Source: CAYTLW01 sp964438735 (GTDB lineage Bacteria; Myxococcota_A; UBA9042). Taken from it: 26,737 nt of DNA. Under the pieces are notes generated by a model, which saw only the letters and a list, made by a program, of their open reading frames with translations, searched no databases and was not told the origin of the DNA. Below are positions 8,954 to 17,054 of the stretch, one piece after another. The translations under genes were made by a program, and so were the position numbers. The stretch lies in contig CAYTLW010000109.1 of the NCBI GenBank assembly GCA_964438735.1, positions 1 to 26,737 on the forward strand. The letters are read 5' to 3'. How positions within the stretch are numbered: the first letter of the stretch is position 1; each line of letters starts with the position of its first letter.

Positions 8954-11167
8954 ATGAGTGACCTGGCGGCCATGGCGTGGACCTTGCTGCGCGCCCTCGG
9001 CGGCACCGCGCTGCTGCTCTTGCCGGGTTTGCTGACCGCACACGCCCTCTTGCCGCGCACGCCACTTCACGGCGGGGCTCGCGAACGAGACGCGGGCTTG
9101 CATCACCTGGCGCTGGCGGCCGCTTGGGCGTTTGGCGTCGTGCCGAGCTTGTGCTTCTTCGCCTTCCTGCTCACCGGCGCCTGGATGTCATGGGCCACCC
9201 TGACCACCACGGCTGTGCTCAACGCCATCGCCGCCGGGGCGTTCCTCTGGCGACGGGACGGCAAGACGGCGGGCGTCGCGCTGCTGCGCGATGTGCGGGT
9301 CACCGCCAGCGAACATCGCCACATATTGCTGGCGGTTGTCGCCGTCTTCGCCCTCTACCTGCTGCGCCACGACGACTCCCTGCCGGCCCTGTCCTGCCTG
9401 CACCCCGCCGCGCTCAAGGCGGTGGGCGCGGGCCTGCGCGGCGGTGACCTGCTACACGACTCCGTCTACGACGTGCGGCTGGGCAATGTGGGCATCGTCG
9501 CCGCCTGGGATGCCATGGCGGCCGGCTTCGGCTACCGCTGGCTGCTGGGTCTATGCGGCGCCTTGCTGGCTTTGGGCGGCTACCTCCTGGGACGCCGGGC
9601 TGGAGGCGGTCGCGCGTGGGGCTGGTTGGGCCTGGTGCTGCTGGCCCTGAACCCCTGGACCCTGAGCTTCCCGCGCATCGACGAGAACCTGCTCACCCTG
9701 GCCCTGTCCGCGGTGAGCCTGCCGCTGCTGCTCCGCCGACCGACCAGTTGGCTGGCCGCCGGCGCCCTGGTCGGCGTGCTGGTGACCATGCGCCACGTGC
9801 TCATCCTGTCGCTGCCGGCGGCGCTGCTTGCGGCGACCTGGTCGTCCCACCGCTGGCGCGCGCTGGCCACCTTCATCGTGGCTTTCGCGGCCATGACACT
9901 GCTGGAGAACCTGCACCATCTCCTGGCCCTGGGGTCCTTGCTGCGCTTCGAGAGCCACGGCCAGTTCCCGCCTTATGCATACGAGTTCTTCGGCCGCCCC
10001 TTCCATTGGCAGGGTATGCTCAACTGGCCGCTGCACGATCAGGTGGTGCGCACCCCCTTCAACGGCCTGCCCACATTCGCCCTCTGGCCCCTGAGCCTGG
10101 CCGCCCACTTCGGTTTGCTCGCCGTATGCATCGCCGCCGTGGGCGCGTTCGTCGGCCTGCGACGCCGAAGTCGACAGACGCTCTTCTGGTTGCTTTGGGC
10201 GGCGCCGCCGTGGCTGGCCCTGTCCCTGCAGGAGGCGTGGGACTACCAGAACAAGATGGGCGTGCTGGTCATCGTCCTGTGCGCACCCGTCGCCTGGATG
10301 GTCGCCGGCGCCCGCCCCCTGTTGCGTCGCCAGCCAGCGCCCCTGGTGATCGCCATCGTCGTACTCGCCGGCAGCGTCCTGGCCCTGCCCCAACTGCGCC
10401 AGTGGCAGCCCCCCGCCGACACCCGCTACCTGCAGCAATACCGCATCGGCGACGAGGAGTCCGCGGCCGCCCGGCAGGCCCAGGCGACAGCCACAGACGT
10501 GCACCTCTGGCCCGAGCCAGGCCGCGTCGTCGCATTCGGTCGCTTCCTGGACGGCGCCGGATTGAGCGCCCTGGTCAACTCCCTGCGAGATCCTGTGCGA
10601 CCGACGAAGCGACCTGCACCGGCGCCACCCTGGGGCTGGCATCGCCACGAACTGACCACTGCAGGTGCGCCGTTGACCATCGAAGTGGACCTGTCGCGTC
10701 CGCCCTGGGGCCGGCAGGACCTGGTCCGCGTCGTGCCCTCGGCCGGCGACCTGAATCTGACCACGGCCTCGACTGTTCACCTGGTTCAGGCCATGGCTAC
10801 CCCGTGGACCCGACAACCGCTGGCCATCGCCATGGCCCGCAACGGCGGTGCCACCGCCATCCAGACCTTCTTCGGCCACCAGTCCGGCCCCGGCCCCGAC
10901 CGGGCCTTCGCCCCATGCGCCTTCAAGGAGCATCCCTGCAGCTGCGAGTTCTTCGCCGATGTCTCCGGACTGTCGCCAGAGCAAGCGTGCGGCGGCGCGC
11001 AACCGGCCACAACAAACGGCCCCGTGCTGCGCCTGCGAACCCATGCCGGCGCGCTGACCCTGGTGGTCACCGCCAACGTTTATGGCAATCGCGGCTGGCT
11101 CTGGCGCGGCACGATCGCGGAATCGGGCGTGCTGCTACAGGAGCCCGTCCAGCTCTGGCACAACTGA
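8954..11167 (+). CDS. Polytopic membrane protein with large C-terminal soluble domain, unknown
   Basis: 737 residues from ATG 8954 (MSDLAAMAWTLLRALGG); an upstream in-frame ATG at 8903 was rejected because it adds a polar, non-membrane leader. About the first 475 residues are a series of hydrophobic helices with GT-C-like layout (for example NPWTLSFPRIDENLLTLAL and an aromatic loop, FGRPFHWQGMLNWP). The remaining 260 residues are soluble and contain a Cys-rich stretch, FAPCAFKEHPCSCEFF, followed by EQAC, suggesting a disulfide-bonded periplasmic domain. I do not recognise a named family; a lipid-linked-sugar glycosyltransferase is the best guess from topology and from following a GT39-like gene by 51 bases. 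It ends 9 bases before the stop of a convergent minus-strand gene. Confidence 0.7.
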   Translation: MSDLAAMAWTLLRALGGTALLLLPGLLTAHALLPRTPLHGGARERDAGLHHLALAAAWAFGVVPSLCFFAFLLTGAWMSWATLTTTAVLNAIAAGAFLWRRDGKTAGVALLRDVRVTASEHRHILLAVVAVFALYLLRHDDSLPALSCLHPAALKAVGAGLRGGDLLHDSVYDVRLGNVGIVAAWDAMAAGFGYRWLLGLCGALLALGGYLLGRRAGGGRAWGWLGLVLLALNPWTLSFPRIDENLLTLALSAVSLPLLLRRPTSWLAAGALVGVLVTMRHVLILSLPAALLAATWSSHRWRALATFIVAFAAMTLLENLHHLLALGSLLRFESHGQFPPYAYEFFGRPFHWQGMLNWPLHDQVVRTPFNGLPTFALWPLSLAAHFGLLAVCIAAVGAFVGLRRRSRQTLFWLLWAAPPWLALSLQEAWDYQNKMGVLVIVLCAPVAWMVAGARPLLRRQPAPLVIAIVVLAGSVLALPQLRQWQPPADTRYLQQYRIGDEESAAARQAQATATDVHLWPEPGRVVAFGRFLDGAGLSALVNSLRDPVRPTKRPAPAPPWGWHRHELTTAGAPLTIEVDLSRPPWGRQDLVRVVPSAGDLNLTTASTVHLVQAMATPWTRQPLAIAMARNGGATAIQTFFGHQSGPGPDRAFAPCAFKEHPCSCEFFADVSGLSPEQACGGAQPATTNGPVLRLRTHAGALTLVVTANVYGNRGWLWRGTIAESGVLLQEPVQLWHN

Positions 11168-11176
11168 GGACGACAC

Positions 11177-12217
11177 CTAACGCCCTGGCGTAGACGATCC
11201 CCGGGCTTCCCATTCGCTCAGGTCGGCCTGCGCGATTCGGGTCTCGTCGACACCCGGGAAGAGGCTGAGCAAGGCATCTCCGAAGGTCTGTCGGAGGGCC
11301 TTGCGCAGGGCTTCGATAGGTAGACCGAGGCCGCCGCCGTGGGTCTCCCAGAGCTGGGCGAAGATGCTCTCCCCATCGTTGGAGGGCGGCGCCAGGAAGG
11401 GCGACTCCAGCCGGCTGGCGACCATGGCGCATCGCCACGCCAGGGCGGCCACCATGGCCCGGTCCGAGGTGCTGGTGACGCTCAACTCCTGAGGTCGCGG
11501 CAGGCGGCAGAGGAACAAGGATTCCAGTGCAGCGAGCCGTTTATTGGTATGCGCCCTGCGCTCGTCATCCGGATCGTCCTGGTGGGCCACGTAGTCGAAA
11601 TACGCATCCACCAGGTGGGCCACCGTCAGCAAGCGCTGGGTATCCTCGGGTCGCAGACGGGCCACCGCGGCTCGACGTGGCAGGGCGCGTGGCGGAGGCG
11701 GGGATTCCTGGCGGCCGCCGATGTGTTCGACCTCGGACTTCTCCAACTCCTGTTCCAGCTCGCGCGCCATGCGGTCGGCACGATCGCGCAGACCCGCCCG
11801 CTCGAGCAGGGTGATCAAGTCGCGAAAGAATGCGCCCGGCGCCGGGTGACGCAACTCAATGGAGTCGTCGTCGTGGGTGGTGCCCCAGCGATTTCGGAAA
11901 CCACCATGGGACTCGATCAGTTCCTGAACCTGGCCATTGAAGATCAATTCGGAGCGATCGCTCGTCCCCTCGGCGACCTGCCCGTGAGGGTGGGCCGAGA
12001 TGCGCATTCCGGTGTTGACCTCGCCCAGGCCAATGAACCGTATATGCATCAAGAAGCTGTCGCGCCAGTACACGTGGGCGTTCTTCGCGGTGGACATCCA
12101 GACCGCCGGCGAGGTCTGCGTCTCGAGCTGCACCAGGAACTGGTACGCGCTGGGAAAGGTCCCCTGCAACAGGTTGCGTCGACTGACGAATGCCTTGGCG
12201 ATTCGGTTGTTGAACAT
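11177..12217 (-). CDS. Unrecognised soluble protein, 346 aa
   Basis: I do not recognise this protein. ATG 12217 is chosen over an in-frame ATG at 12340 because AGGAG sits 8 bases before it (AGGAGCCGACCGC-ATG). There is no signal peptide or membrane helix, so it is probably cytoplasmic. The N-terminal 130 residues are mixed and well ordered (MFNNRIAKAFVSRRNLLQG, then WMSTAKNAHVYWRDSFLMH and MRISAHPHGQ). Around residues 140-170 a charged helix (RADRMARELEQELEKSEVE) precedes a proline-rich linker (QESPPPPRALPRR). The C-terminal half is helical (RLLTVAHLVDAYFDYVAHQ). A long plus-strand frame over the same bases is rejected because this strand has the ribosome binding site and the more protein-like composition. 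The upstream gene on the same strand ends 136 bases away, so co-transcription is possible but not evident. Confidence 0.7.
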   Translation of the reverse strand: MFNNRIAKAFVSRRNLLQGTFPSAYQFLVQLETQTSPAVWMSTAKNAHVYWRDSFLMHIRFIGLGEVNTGMRISAHPHGQVAEGTSDRSELIFNGQVQELIESHGGFRNRWGTTHDDDSIELRHPAPGAFFRDLITLLERAGLRDRADRMARELEQELEKSEVEHIGGRQESPPPPRALPRRAAVARLRPEDTQRLLTVAHLVDAYFDYVAHQDDPDDERRAHTNKRLAALESLFLCRLPRPQELSVTSTSDRAMVAALAWRCAMVASRLESPFLAPPSNDGESIFAQLWETHGGGLGLPIEALRKALRQTFGDALLSLFPGVDETRIAQADLSEWEARGSSTPGR

Positions 12218-12353
12218 GCGGTCGGCTCCTGGCCTGGACGTCTCACGTTCTGGATCGAATGATGCGGGCCGGCACGAACGGCGCCCGCGGCCGACGTTGT
12301 AGCACGCATTGGCCCGTCGGGCACCTCGTGGCGGGACCATTTCGGGCGTCCCG

Positions 12354-13217
12354 TCAAGGGATCCCTCGCGCGCAGCGAAATCCTAGTCCTTCGAAGAGAA
12401 AAGGACTCTCGGCGAGATCACGATTGGCGCCGCGCAAATGATCTTTTGAGTACGACGCGCCGCCAAAACGACCTCCACGCACGACCCAAATCCCTCCCGT
12501 GGCAGGCCCGACGGGGTTCCTGGCGGGGCTGCGACCGTACCAATCGGGCGCATAGCGATCGGCCGTCCACTCCCAGACATTGCCGGCCATGTCGTGCAGG
12601 CCGTAAGGGCTTGCGCCTGCCGGTTTGGAGGCCACCATCGCGGTCCCTCCAGCACCACATCCAGGCCCGCCGCCATCATCCATCACCGCGCGCTGACACG
12701 TGGCCGGCTGCTCTCCCCAGGGCCAGGTGCGCATGGTCGAACGGCAATCTCCGTCGAGGGTGTCGCAGCCGCCTCGCGCGGCCAGCTCCCACTCCGCCTC
12801 GGTGGGCAACCGCCCGCCAGCCCGCGCCCAGGCGCAGTAGCTGAGCGCCTGTGGTCGATCGACGCAGTTGATCGGATGAAGTTCACGTCCCGCGGCGCCG
12901 CCATTGCACGCGGAGTGGTCCTGGGCTGCAGCCGTGCAGGCGCCCGCCTCCACGCAGCGGGCATAACGCGCGACGCTGACCTCGCAGCGATCGATGCGGT
13001 AGGGCTCCAATTCGACACGATGTTGCGGCAGCTCATCGGCCTCGCAGGCGCTGTCCAGGACCGAGTTGCAGCCCATCCAGAAGGTCGCCGCTCCGATAGC
13101 GATCTCTTCATCGCAGTCGACCGGCGTCTTCTCCGCGCTGCACGCCCAGAGCGCGACCAACAGCCATACGCCGAGCCCAATCCGACCCGCACGATCCCGG
13201 CCGTATCGCCGCCCCAT
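12354..13217 (-). CDS. SUMF1/FGE-fold lipoprotein lacking the FGE active-site cysteines
   Basis: 287 residues with a lipoprotein signal (GVWLLVALWACSAEK; lipobox LWAC) and a GGAGAG ribosome binding site 5 bases before ATG 13217. The rest is a formylglycine-generating-enzyme-type (SUMF1, C-type-lectin-like) domain. It shows the opening ATFWMGC...DELPQHRVEL and YRIDRCEVSVARYARCVEAG, then GGRLPTEAEWELAARGG, HDMAGNVWEWTADRY and VVRGGRFGGASYS, and closes with LGFRCAR. True FGE enzymes carry catalytic cysteines in the segment corresponding to VVRGGRFGGASYSKDHLRG; there are none here, so sulfatase activation is unlikely. Cysteines in the N-terminal half probably form disulfides outside the cytoplasm. 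Related domains are common in delta-proteobacterial lipoproteins and kinases, where the role is mostly unknown. It is divergent from the TerC-family gene. Confidence 0.85.
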   Translation of the reverse strand: MGRRYGRDRAGRIGLGVWLLVALWACSAEKTPVDCDEEIAIGAATFWMGCNSVLDSACEADELPQHRVELEPYRIDRCEVSVARYARCVEAGACTAAAQDHSACNGGAAGRELHPINCVDRPQALSYCAWARAGGRLPTEAEWELAARGGCDTLDGDCRSTMRTWPWGEQPATCQRAVMDDGGGPGCGAGGTAMVASKPAGASPYGLHDMAGNVWEWTADRYAPDWYGRSPARNPVGPATGGIWVVRGGRFGGASYSKDHLRGANRDLAESPFLFEGLGFRCARGIP

Positions 13218-13360
13218 CGCCGCTCTCCCCGAGGGCCATCAGCCCAGCACAACGCGTCTGCCGGGTCCGACCCGACGCTCACACGCCCGATCCGTCGCCC
13301 TCCAGCTTGCGACACCTCGGCCCTTGCGCCAAGCTCGACCCGCCCGCCGGAGCCGCCCCA
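13218..13360. promoter_or_regulatory. Divergent intergenic region, SUMF1-type lipoprotein / TerC
   Basis: This 143-base gap must hold control signals for both flanking genes. I see no strong -35/-10 pair and no structure I can identify as a Mn2+ (yybP-ykoY) riboswitch, which sometimes precedes terC genes. Confidence 0.3.
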
Positions 13361-14083
13361 GTGACCGAACTGCTGACCCTGGAAAACCTCGCCGCGCTGG
13401 CCAGCCTCACCGGGCTGGAGATCGTGCTTGGCCTGGACAACCTGGTCTTCATCGCGGTCATCACCTCCCGCCTGCGGGGCCGCAAACAGGTCATCGCCCG
13501 CCGCTGGGGAATCGCCGGCGCCATGATCACACGGCTGGCCCTGCTCTTCGCGATCACCTGGATCATCGGGCTGGTCGAGCCGCTCTTCGAGGTGATGGAC
13601 CACGCCATCTCCGGTCGCGACCTGGTGCTGCTGGGTGGCGGCGCCTTCCTCATCGGCAAGGCCACCCACGAGATCCACGAGGAGATCGAAGGCGAAGAGG
13701 ACGAGGCGGGCAAACCGGCCACATCGATGTTCAGCGCCATCGTGCAGATCATGGTGTTGGACATGGTCTTTTCGCTGGATTCGGTGATCACCGCGGTCGG
13801 CATGGCGAAGGATATCGAGATCATGGTCGCCGCCATCGTCATCGCGGTCCTGGTGATGTTGCTGGCCGCAGGCAAGGTCACCGCTTTCATCGAGGAACGG
13901 CCGACGCTGAAGATGCTGGCACTGGCCTTCCTGGTCCTGGTTGGGGTGCTGCTGCTGGCCGAAGGCATGGGCAAGCATGTGCCGCGCGGTTACGTCTACT
14001 TCGCCATGGGCTTTTCGCTGCTGGTCGAGCTGCTCAACATGGGCGCGGCGCGACGACGTAAGGCGCGTAGGAAGGCCGGCTGA
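13361..14083 (+). CDS. TerC-family integral membrane protein
   Basis: 240 residues from GTG 13361. An upstream in-frame ATG at 13307 is rejected because GGAG lies 8 bases before the GTG and the extra residues are polar. The protein is a chain of hydrophobic helices with both TerC hallmarks: GLEIVLGLDNLVFIAVI near residue 15 and DMVFSLDSVITAVGM near residue 128, whose Glu/Asp/Asn residues lie inside the membrane. A cytoplasmic acidic loop (HEIHEEIEGEEDEAGK) separates the two halves. TerC-family proteins are linked to tellurite resistance and, in studied members, to Mn2+ efflux or metalation of secreted proteins; the true substrate here cannot be told. The C-terminus is basic (RRRKARRKAG). It converges on an FG-GAP lipoprotein gene whose stop is 56 bases away. 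Confidence 0.9.
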   Translation: MTELLTLENLAALASLTGLEIVLGLDNLVFIAVITSRLRGRKQVIARRWGIAGAMITRLALLFAITWIIGLVEPLFEVMDHAISGRDLVLLGGGAFLIGKATHEIHEEIEGEEDEAGKPATSMFSAIVQIMVLDMVFSLDSVITAVGMAKDIEIMVAAIVIAVLVMLLAAGKVTAFIEERPTLKMLALAFLVLVGVLLLAEGMGKHVPRGYVYFAMGFSLLVELLNMGAARRRKARRKAG

Positions 14084-14139
14084 TCGGAGTACTGGGCGAC
14101 CGTCGAATCGAACGGGCCGGCTCCATCCCGGCGCGGGCA

Positions 14140-15963
14140 TCAGGGCCAGCCGACCGATATCTCGCTGCCGGCGTTGATGTTCTCGATCACCGTCTTGCTG
14201 CCGTCGGGCCAGAGAACACGTAGCAGGTCGATGCGCGCGGCGCCGCCGAGACCAAATCGCGCCCGCCAGTTGGCCGTACCGCCCATGGCCGTAGCGCCGA
14301 TGAATCGCCACTGCTGTTGGCAGCCGACCTGCGCCACGAGTCGGGTGCCGATGGCGGCGGTGTTGCCGCCCTTGCCGTAGACCTTGACCACCACCGACGA
14401 GCCCTTCTTGGGCAGGTCATTGCGCAACACCCGCACCTGTCCCTCGGGTCGGACCTGCAGGATGTCCAGGTCGCCATCGGCATCGATATCCAACCCCGTC
14501 TGGGCCATCACGCCGGGCATCACCAGCGGTTCGGCCAGGGCGGCGGTGCGCGAGGTCTCGAACCAGCCACCGCGGTTGAGATAGACCAGATCATGCTGCT
14601 CCGGCAGCGGCCCGTCGAAGAGACAAGGGGCCCACTCCACCATCAGCGACTTGGGCACCACGCCGGACGTGCCCAGGTAGATGTCCTCCCGCCCGTCGTG
14701 ATCCAGGTCAGCGACTATGGGGCTCCAGCCGCTGATGGCCCAGGTGGACGCCAACACGTGCCAGGGCTTGGCCTTGTCGACGAAGACCGGCTTGCCGTCC
14801 TTGCCTGCGGGCTGTTGGATGTACAACGGCTGCGGCCCGAGGTCGGCCATCACCAGGTCCCAGCGATGGTCGCCATCGAAGTCGCCGATGCCCCAGCCCA
14901 TGGTGTGTCCGTAATCCTTGAAGCCGATCGCGGTGCCCAGGTACTCGAAAGCGCCGCCCACATTGCGCATGAACCAGTGGCCGCCAAAGTCGTCGCCAAA
15001 AACGATGTCCAGCAGCCCGTCGCCGTCCAGATCGATCACCGCCGCCGCCGGAGACTCGCCGCCACCCTTGAGTTTCCAGCTCGCCGTCTTGTCGACCAGG
15101 GGCAGCTTGTCGTCGCGGATCAACATCCGATCCTGCAGCAGCGGCGTCTCCTTCTGTTCGTAGGTGAACTTGCAGGCGAAGGTCTCGTCGACATAGGCGC
15201 AGATCTGGGTATTGCAGCCGGCGCGCTCGCTGCCCGGATTCGAATCCGTACCCGCCGCCACGAACAGGTCCAGGTCGCCATCGCCATCGAAATCGCCAGG
15301 CACCGTGGCCCAGGCGTCGAAGTCCAAGTCGTAGGGCAGGTAGGTGGCGCTGTGATCGACAAAGTTGCCGTCGCCCTTGTTTCGATAGATCGCCAGCCCC
15401 GCGGTGCCCGACAGGACGAGGTCCGGATGGCCGTCGTAGTCCAGATCGGCCGCCGTGCAGCCGTTGTCGGGCACGAGCAGAGAGGTGTCGATGGGGCTGT
15501 AGCGGTGCTGAGGCGGTCCGTCTTTGAGCAACACCACGTGGATGCGCGCGGTCGACAGATGCCACTCCACCACCAACATGTCTTCGCGGTGATCGCCGTC
15601 CAGGTCGGTGCCCACCGTGCAGTAGGCATGGGTGCCAGCGCTGAAGCCGTACTCGCCCGTGACCACGGTGAACTTCGCCGGCGGCAGCTTGCCCGGAATC
15701 AGCTCAGCCGGCGGATCGGGGACCACAGGCGGTGGGTCGTTGCAGGGCGCGACCACTTTGTCGGCCACGTCAGGCCAAGAGGGCAGATCCGGCCACAGAG
15801 GCCCGGCGTCGGGGGTCGGCTCGTCCACATCGGCGATGTCCGGCCCGGCGTCGACGACGTCCGGCACTGTGACGCTCGCATCCGGAGTCGGCGTCGCTTT
15901 GCCGCAAGCCACAAACCCGACGAGGAGCGCGACGCCGAGCCATCTGCCTCGCATCCACCGCAT
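14140..15963 (-). CDS. Single-module FG-GAP/ASPIC lipoprotein
   Basis: 607 residues from ATG 15963, chosen because it opens a lipoprotein signal (MRWMRGRWLGVALLVGFVAC; Cys20 preceded by F-V-A) with GAGG 5 bases upstream; the frame stays open to 16338 but that extension is not protein-like. After an Asp/Pro-rich linker (PDASVTVPDVVDAGPDIAD) it contains FG-GAP/VCBS repeats with DxDxDG loops (DLDGDHREDM, DFDGDGDLDLF, DLDGDGLLDIVFG, DLDHDGREDIYLG). It ends in an ASPIC/UnbV domain at about 519-607 (FGLGGAARIDLLRVLWPDG). It aligns by eye with the third module of the 1773-residue lipoprotein, sharing YCT(V/I)GxDL at the start, a C-x(4)-C...C insert, and GKGGNTAAIG in the ASPIC domain. Likely a surface beta-propeller protein with calcium sites; partner unknown. 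Confidence 0.88.
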   Translation of the reverse strand: MRWMRGRWLGVALLVGFVACGKATPTPDASVTVPDVVDAGPDIADVDEPTPDAGPLWPDLPSWPDVADKVVAPCNDPPPVVPDPPAELIPGKLPPAKFTVVTGEYGFSAGTHAYCTVGTDLDGDHREDMLVVEWHLSTARIHVVLLKDGPPQHRYSPIDTSLLVPDNGCTAADLDYDGHPDLVLSGTAGLAIYRNKGDGNFVDHSATYLPYDLDFDAWATVPGDFDGDGDLDLFVAAGTDSNPGSERAGCNTQICAYVDETFACKFTYEQKETPLLQDRMLIRDDKLPLVDKTASWKLKGGGESPAAAVIDLDGDGLLDIVFGDDFGGHWFMRNVGGAFEYLGTAIGFKDYGHTMGWGIGDFDGDHRWDLVMADLGPQPLYIQQPAGKDGKPVFVDKAKPWHVLASTWAISGWSPIVADLDHDGREDIYLGTSGVVPKSLMVEWAPCLFDGPLPEQHDLVYLNRGGWFETSRTAALAEPLVMPGVMAQTGLDIDADGDLDILQVRPEGQVRVLRNDLPKKGSSVVVKVYGKGGNTAAIGTRLVAQVGCQQQWRFIGATAMGGTANWRARFGLGGAARIDLLRVLWPDGSKTVIENINAGSEISVGWP

Positions 15964-16048
15964 CGACGCCTCAATCCCGCTGGCCCGGACTCCCGCGTCC
16001 GCGCGTGCTGTACTACAGTAGCCGCTTCGCGCGGCAGGAGGAAACCGC
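15964..16048. promoter_or_regulatory. Divergent promoter region with short inverted repeat
   Basis: 85 bases separate two divergent lipoprotein genes. CTGTA-C-TACAG at 16008-16018 is a perfect inverted repeat with a one-base centre, placed where an operator or a -10 element for either gene could lie. No convincing full promoter was found. Confidence 0.35.
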
Positions 16049-17032
16049 ATGCACGCACAGCAAGCCCCACGACATCTACCCGCTGGCCAGGCGTTCATCA
16101 TCTGTGCGCTGGCCGTCGCGGCGCTGGTCGCCTGCAAGGAAGAGCCGGCGAAGAGGTTGCCGGCGCCCAAGACGGTGCCCGCCTTCCTGGCTGAATTCGT
16201 ACCCTGGTCGACATCTTCACGGGCGCGCAGCAAAGCGGTGGATGGCGCCACGGCGCTGTCAAAGGACGACCTGGGCAGCGCCCGCAGCCTGCTGACCGAA
16301 GCCGTCTCCCTGGACCCCAGCTGGATCCGAGCCCGCATCGACCTGGCCCGAGTCTATGTGCGCGGGGGGCACCCAGAGGTCGCCATCAAGCTGCTCACTC
16401 CCCTGACCAGCGCCGGCGACACCTGCGGCGGCTGCGTAGACGCCTTCGAGCAGTTGGCCGCGCTGGCCGACCTGCAACCGCTGCTGCAGAGCGCCGCCGG
16501 CAAGAAGCTCCTGGCCGCAGCGCCCGCCCAGAAGTTGGAATGGACCCGCTGGGCCAGCGAATTCAGCGCCGCGCTGGCCCACGTCGACCCAGATGTGATC
16601 GATAGTTACATTCACCCTCAGGAACCCTTCGTCCTGATCCGCTCTTGTCCCGAGTGCAGCAACCCCGACCGACGCAAGCCCGAGCGCCGCGAACTTCGCG
16701 GGGCCGCCATCGCGGTCAAGCTCGCGACCCGATTCGACACGCGCCGGCCGCGTCTGGGCGCCGTACCCCTGCGCCAGTCCGGAAAGCCGACATGCGCCAA
16801 ACGCTGCTGCACATGGAAGGTGCCCACGAGCATCACCGTGGGAGAGGCGACCATCACCCGGCTCTGCTTCCGCCCGACAGACATCAAGTCAGGCGCGCTC
16901 ACCGAAGTGCAGATCGCCTACGGGCAGAGCGTCAACGATCGAGAGCGGGTGGAAGCGGCCGAGAAGCGTCGGCGCGAGATTGAGGGCATCCCCCTGCCAA
17001 GGCGAGCCGTCACACCGGTCACGGCACCCTGA
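16049..17032 (+). CDS. Lipoprotein with TPR-like segment, unknown function
   Basis: 327 residues; ATG 16049 has a strong AGGAGG ribosome binding site 6 bases upstream (AGGAGGAAACCGC). The signal peptide ends ALAVAALVAC (lipobox LVAC), predicting a lipid-anchored exported protein. Residues about 65-125 form a helix-turn-helix with TPR spacing (LGSARSLLTEAVSLDPSWIRARIDLARVY, split here as LGSARSLLTEAVSLDPSW then IRARIDLARVYVRGG). A CGGC motif follows near residue 130. The C-terminal half holds more cysteine clusters (RSCPECSNPD and CAKRCCTWK), so disulfides or a metal site are possible. The rest resembles no family I know. It is divergent from the FG-GAP lipoprotein and converges on the pilin-like gene with 22 bases between stops; a 12-base palindrome CCCTGATCAGGG overlaps its stop codon. 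Confidence 0.72.
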   Translation: MHAQQAPRHLPAGQAFIICALAVAALVACKEEPAKRLPAPKTVPAFLAEFVPWSTSSRARSKAVDGATALSKDDLGSARSLLTEAVSLDPSWIRARIDLARVYVRGGHPEVAIKLLTPLTSAGDTCGGCVDAFEQLAALADLQPLLQSAAGKKLLAAAPAQKLEWTRWASEFSAALAHVDPDVIDSYIHPQEPFVLIRSCPECSNPDRRKPERRELRGAAIAVKLATRFDTRRPRLGAVPLRQSGKPTCAKRCCTWKVPTSITVGEATITRLCFRPTDIKSGALTEVQIAYGQSVNDRERVEAAEKRRREIEGIPLPRRAVTPVTAP

Positions 17033-17038
17033 TCAGGG
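17027..17038. terminator. Palindrome over stop codon, weak candidate terminator element
   Basis: CCCTGATCAGGG is a perfect 12-base palindrome lying over the TGA stop (17030-17032) of the plus-strand gene and between convergent genes. As RNA it gives only a 4-bp stem with a GATC loop and has no T-tract, so it is a weak candidate at best. Confidence 0.2.
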
Positions 17039-17054
17039 CCGGTAGACCCGCGCT

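Noticed and set aside
11339..12262. Plus-strand 307-codon frame opposite the unrecognised soluble protein
   Set aside because: The minus-strand frame has AGGAG at the right distance and more natural composition.
14084..14139. GCCGG...CCGGC stem (14116-14132) between convergent genes as a terminator
   Set aside because: Only 5 bp of stem and no T-tract; in this GC content such pairs are common by chance.
14317..16194. Plus-strand 625-codon frame opposite the single-module FG-GAP lipoprotein
   Set aside because: Antisense shadow of DxDxDG repeats, no ribosome binding site.
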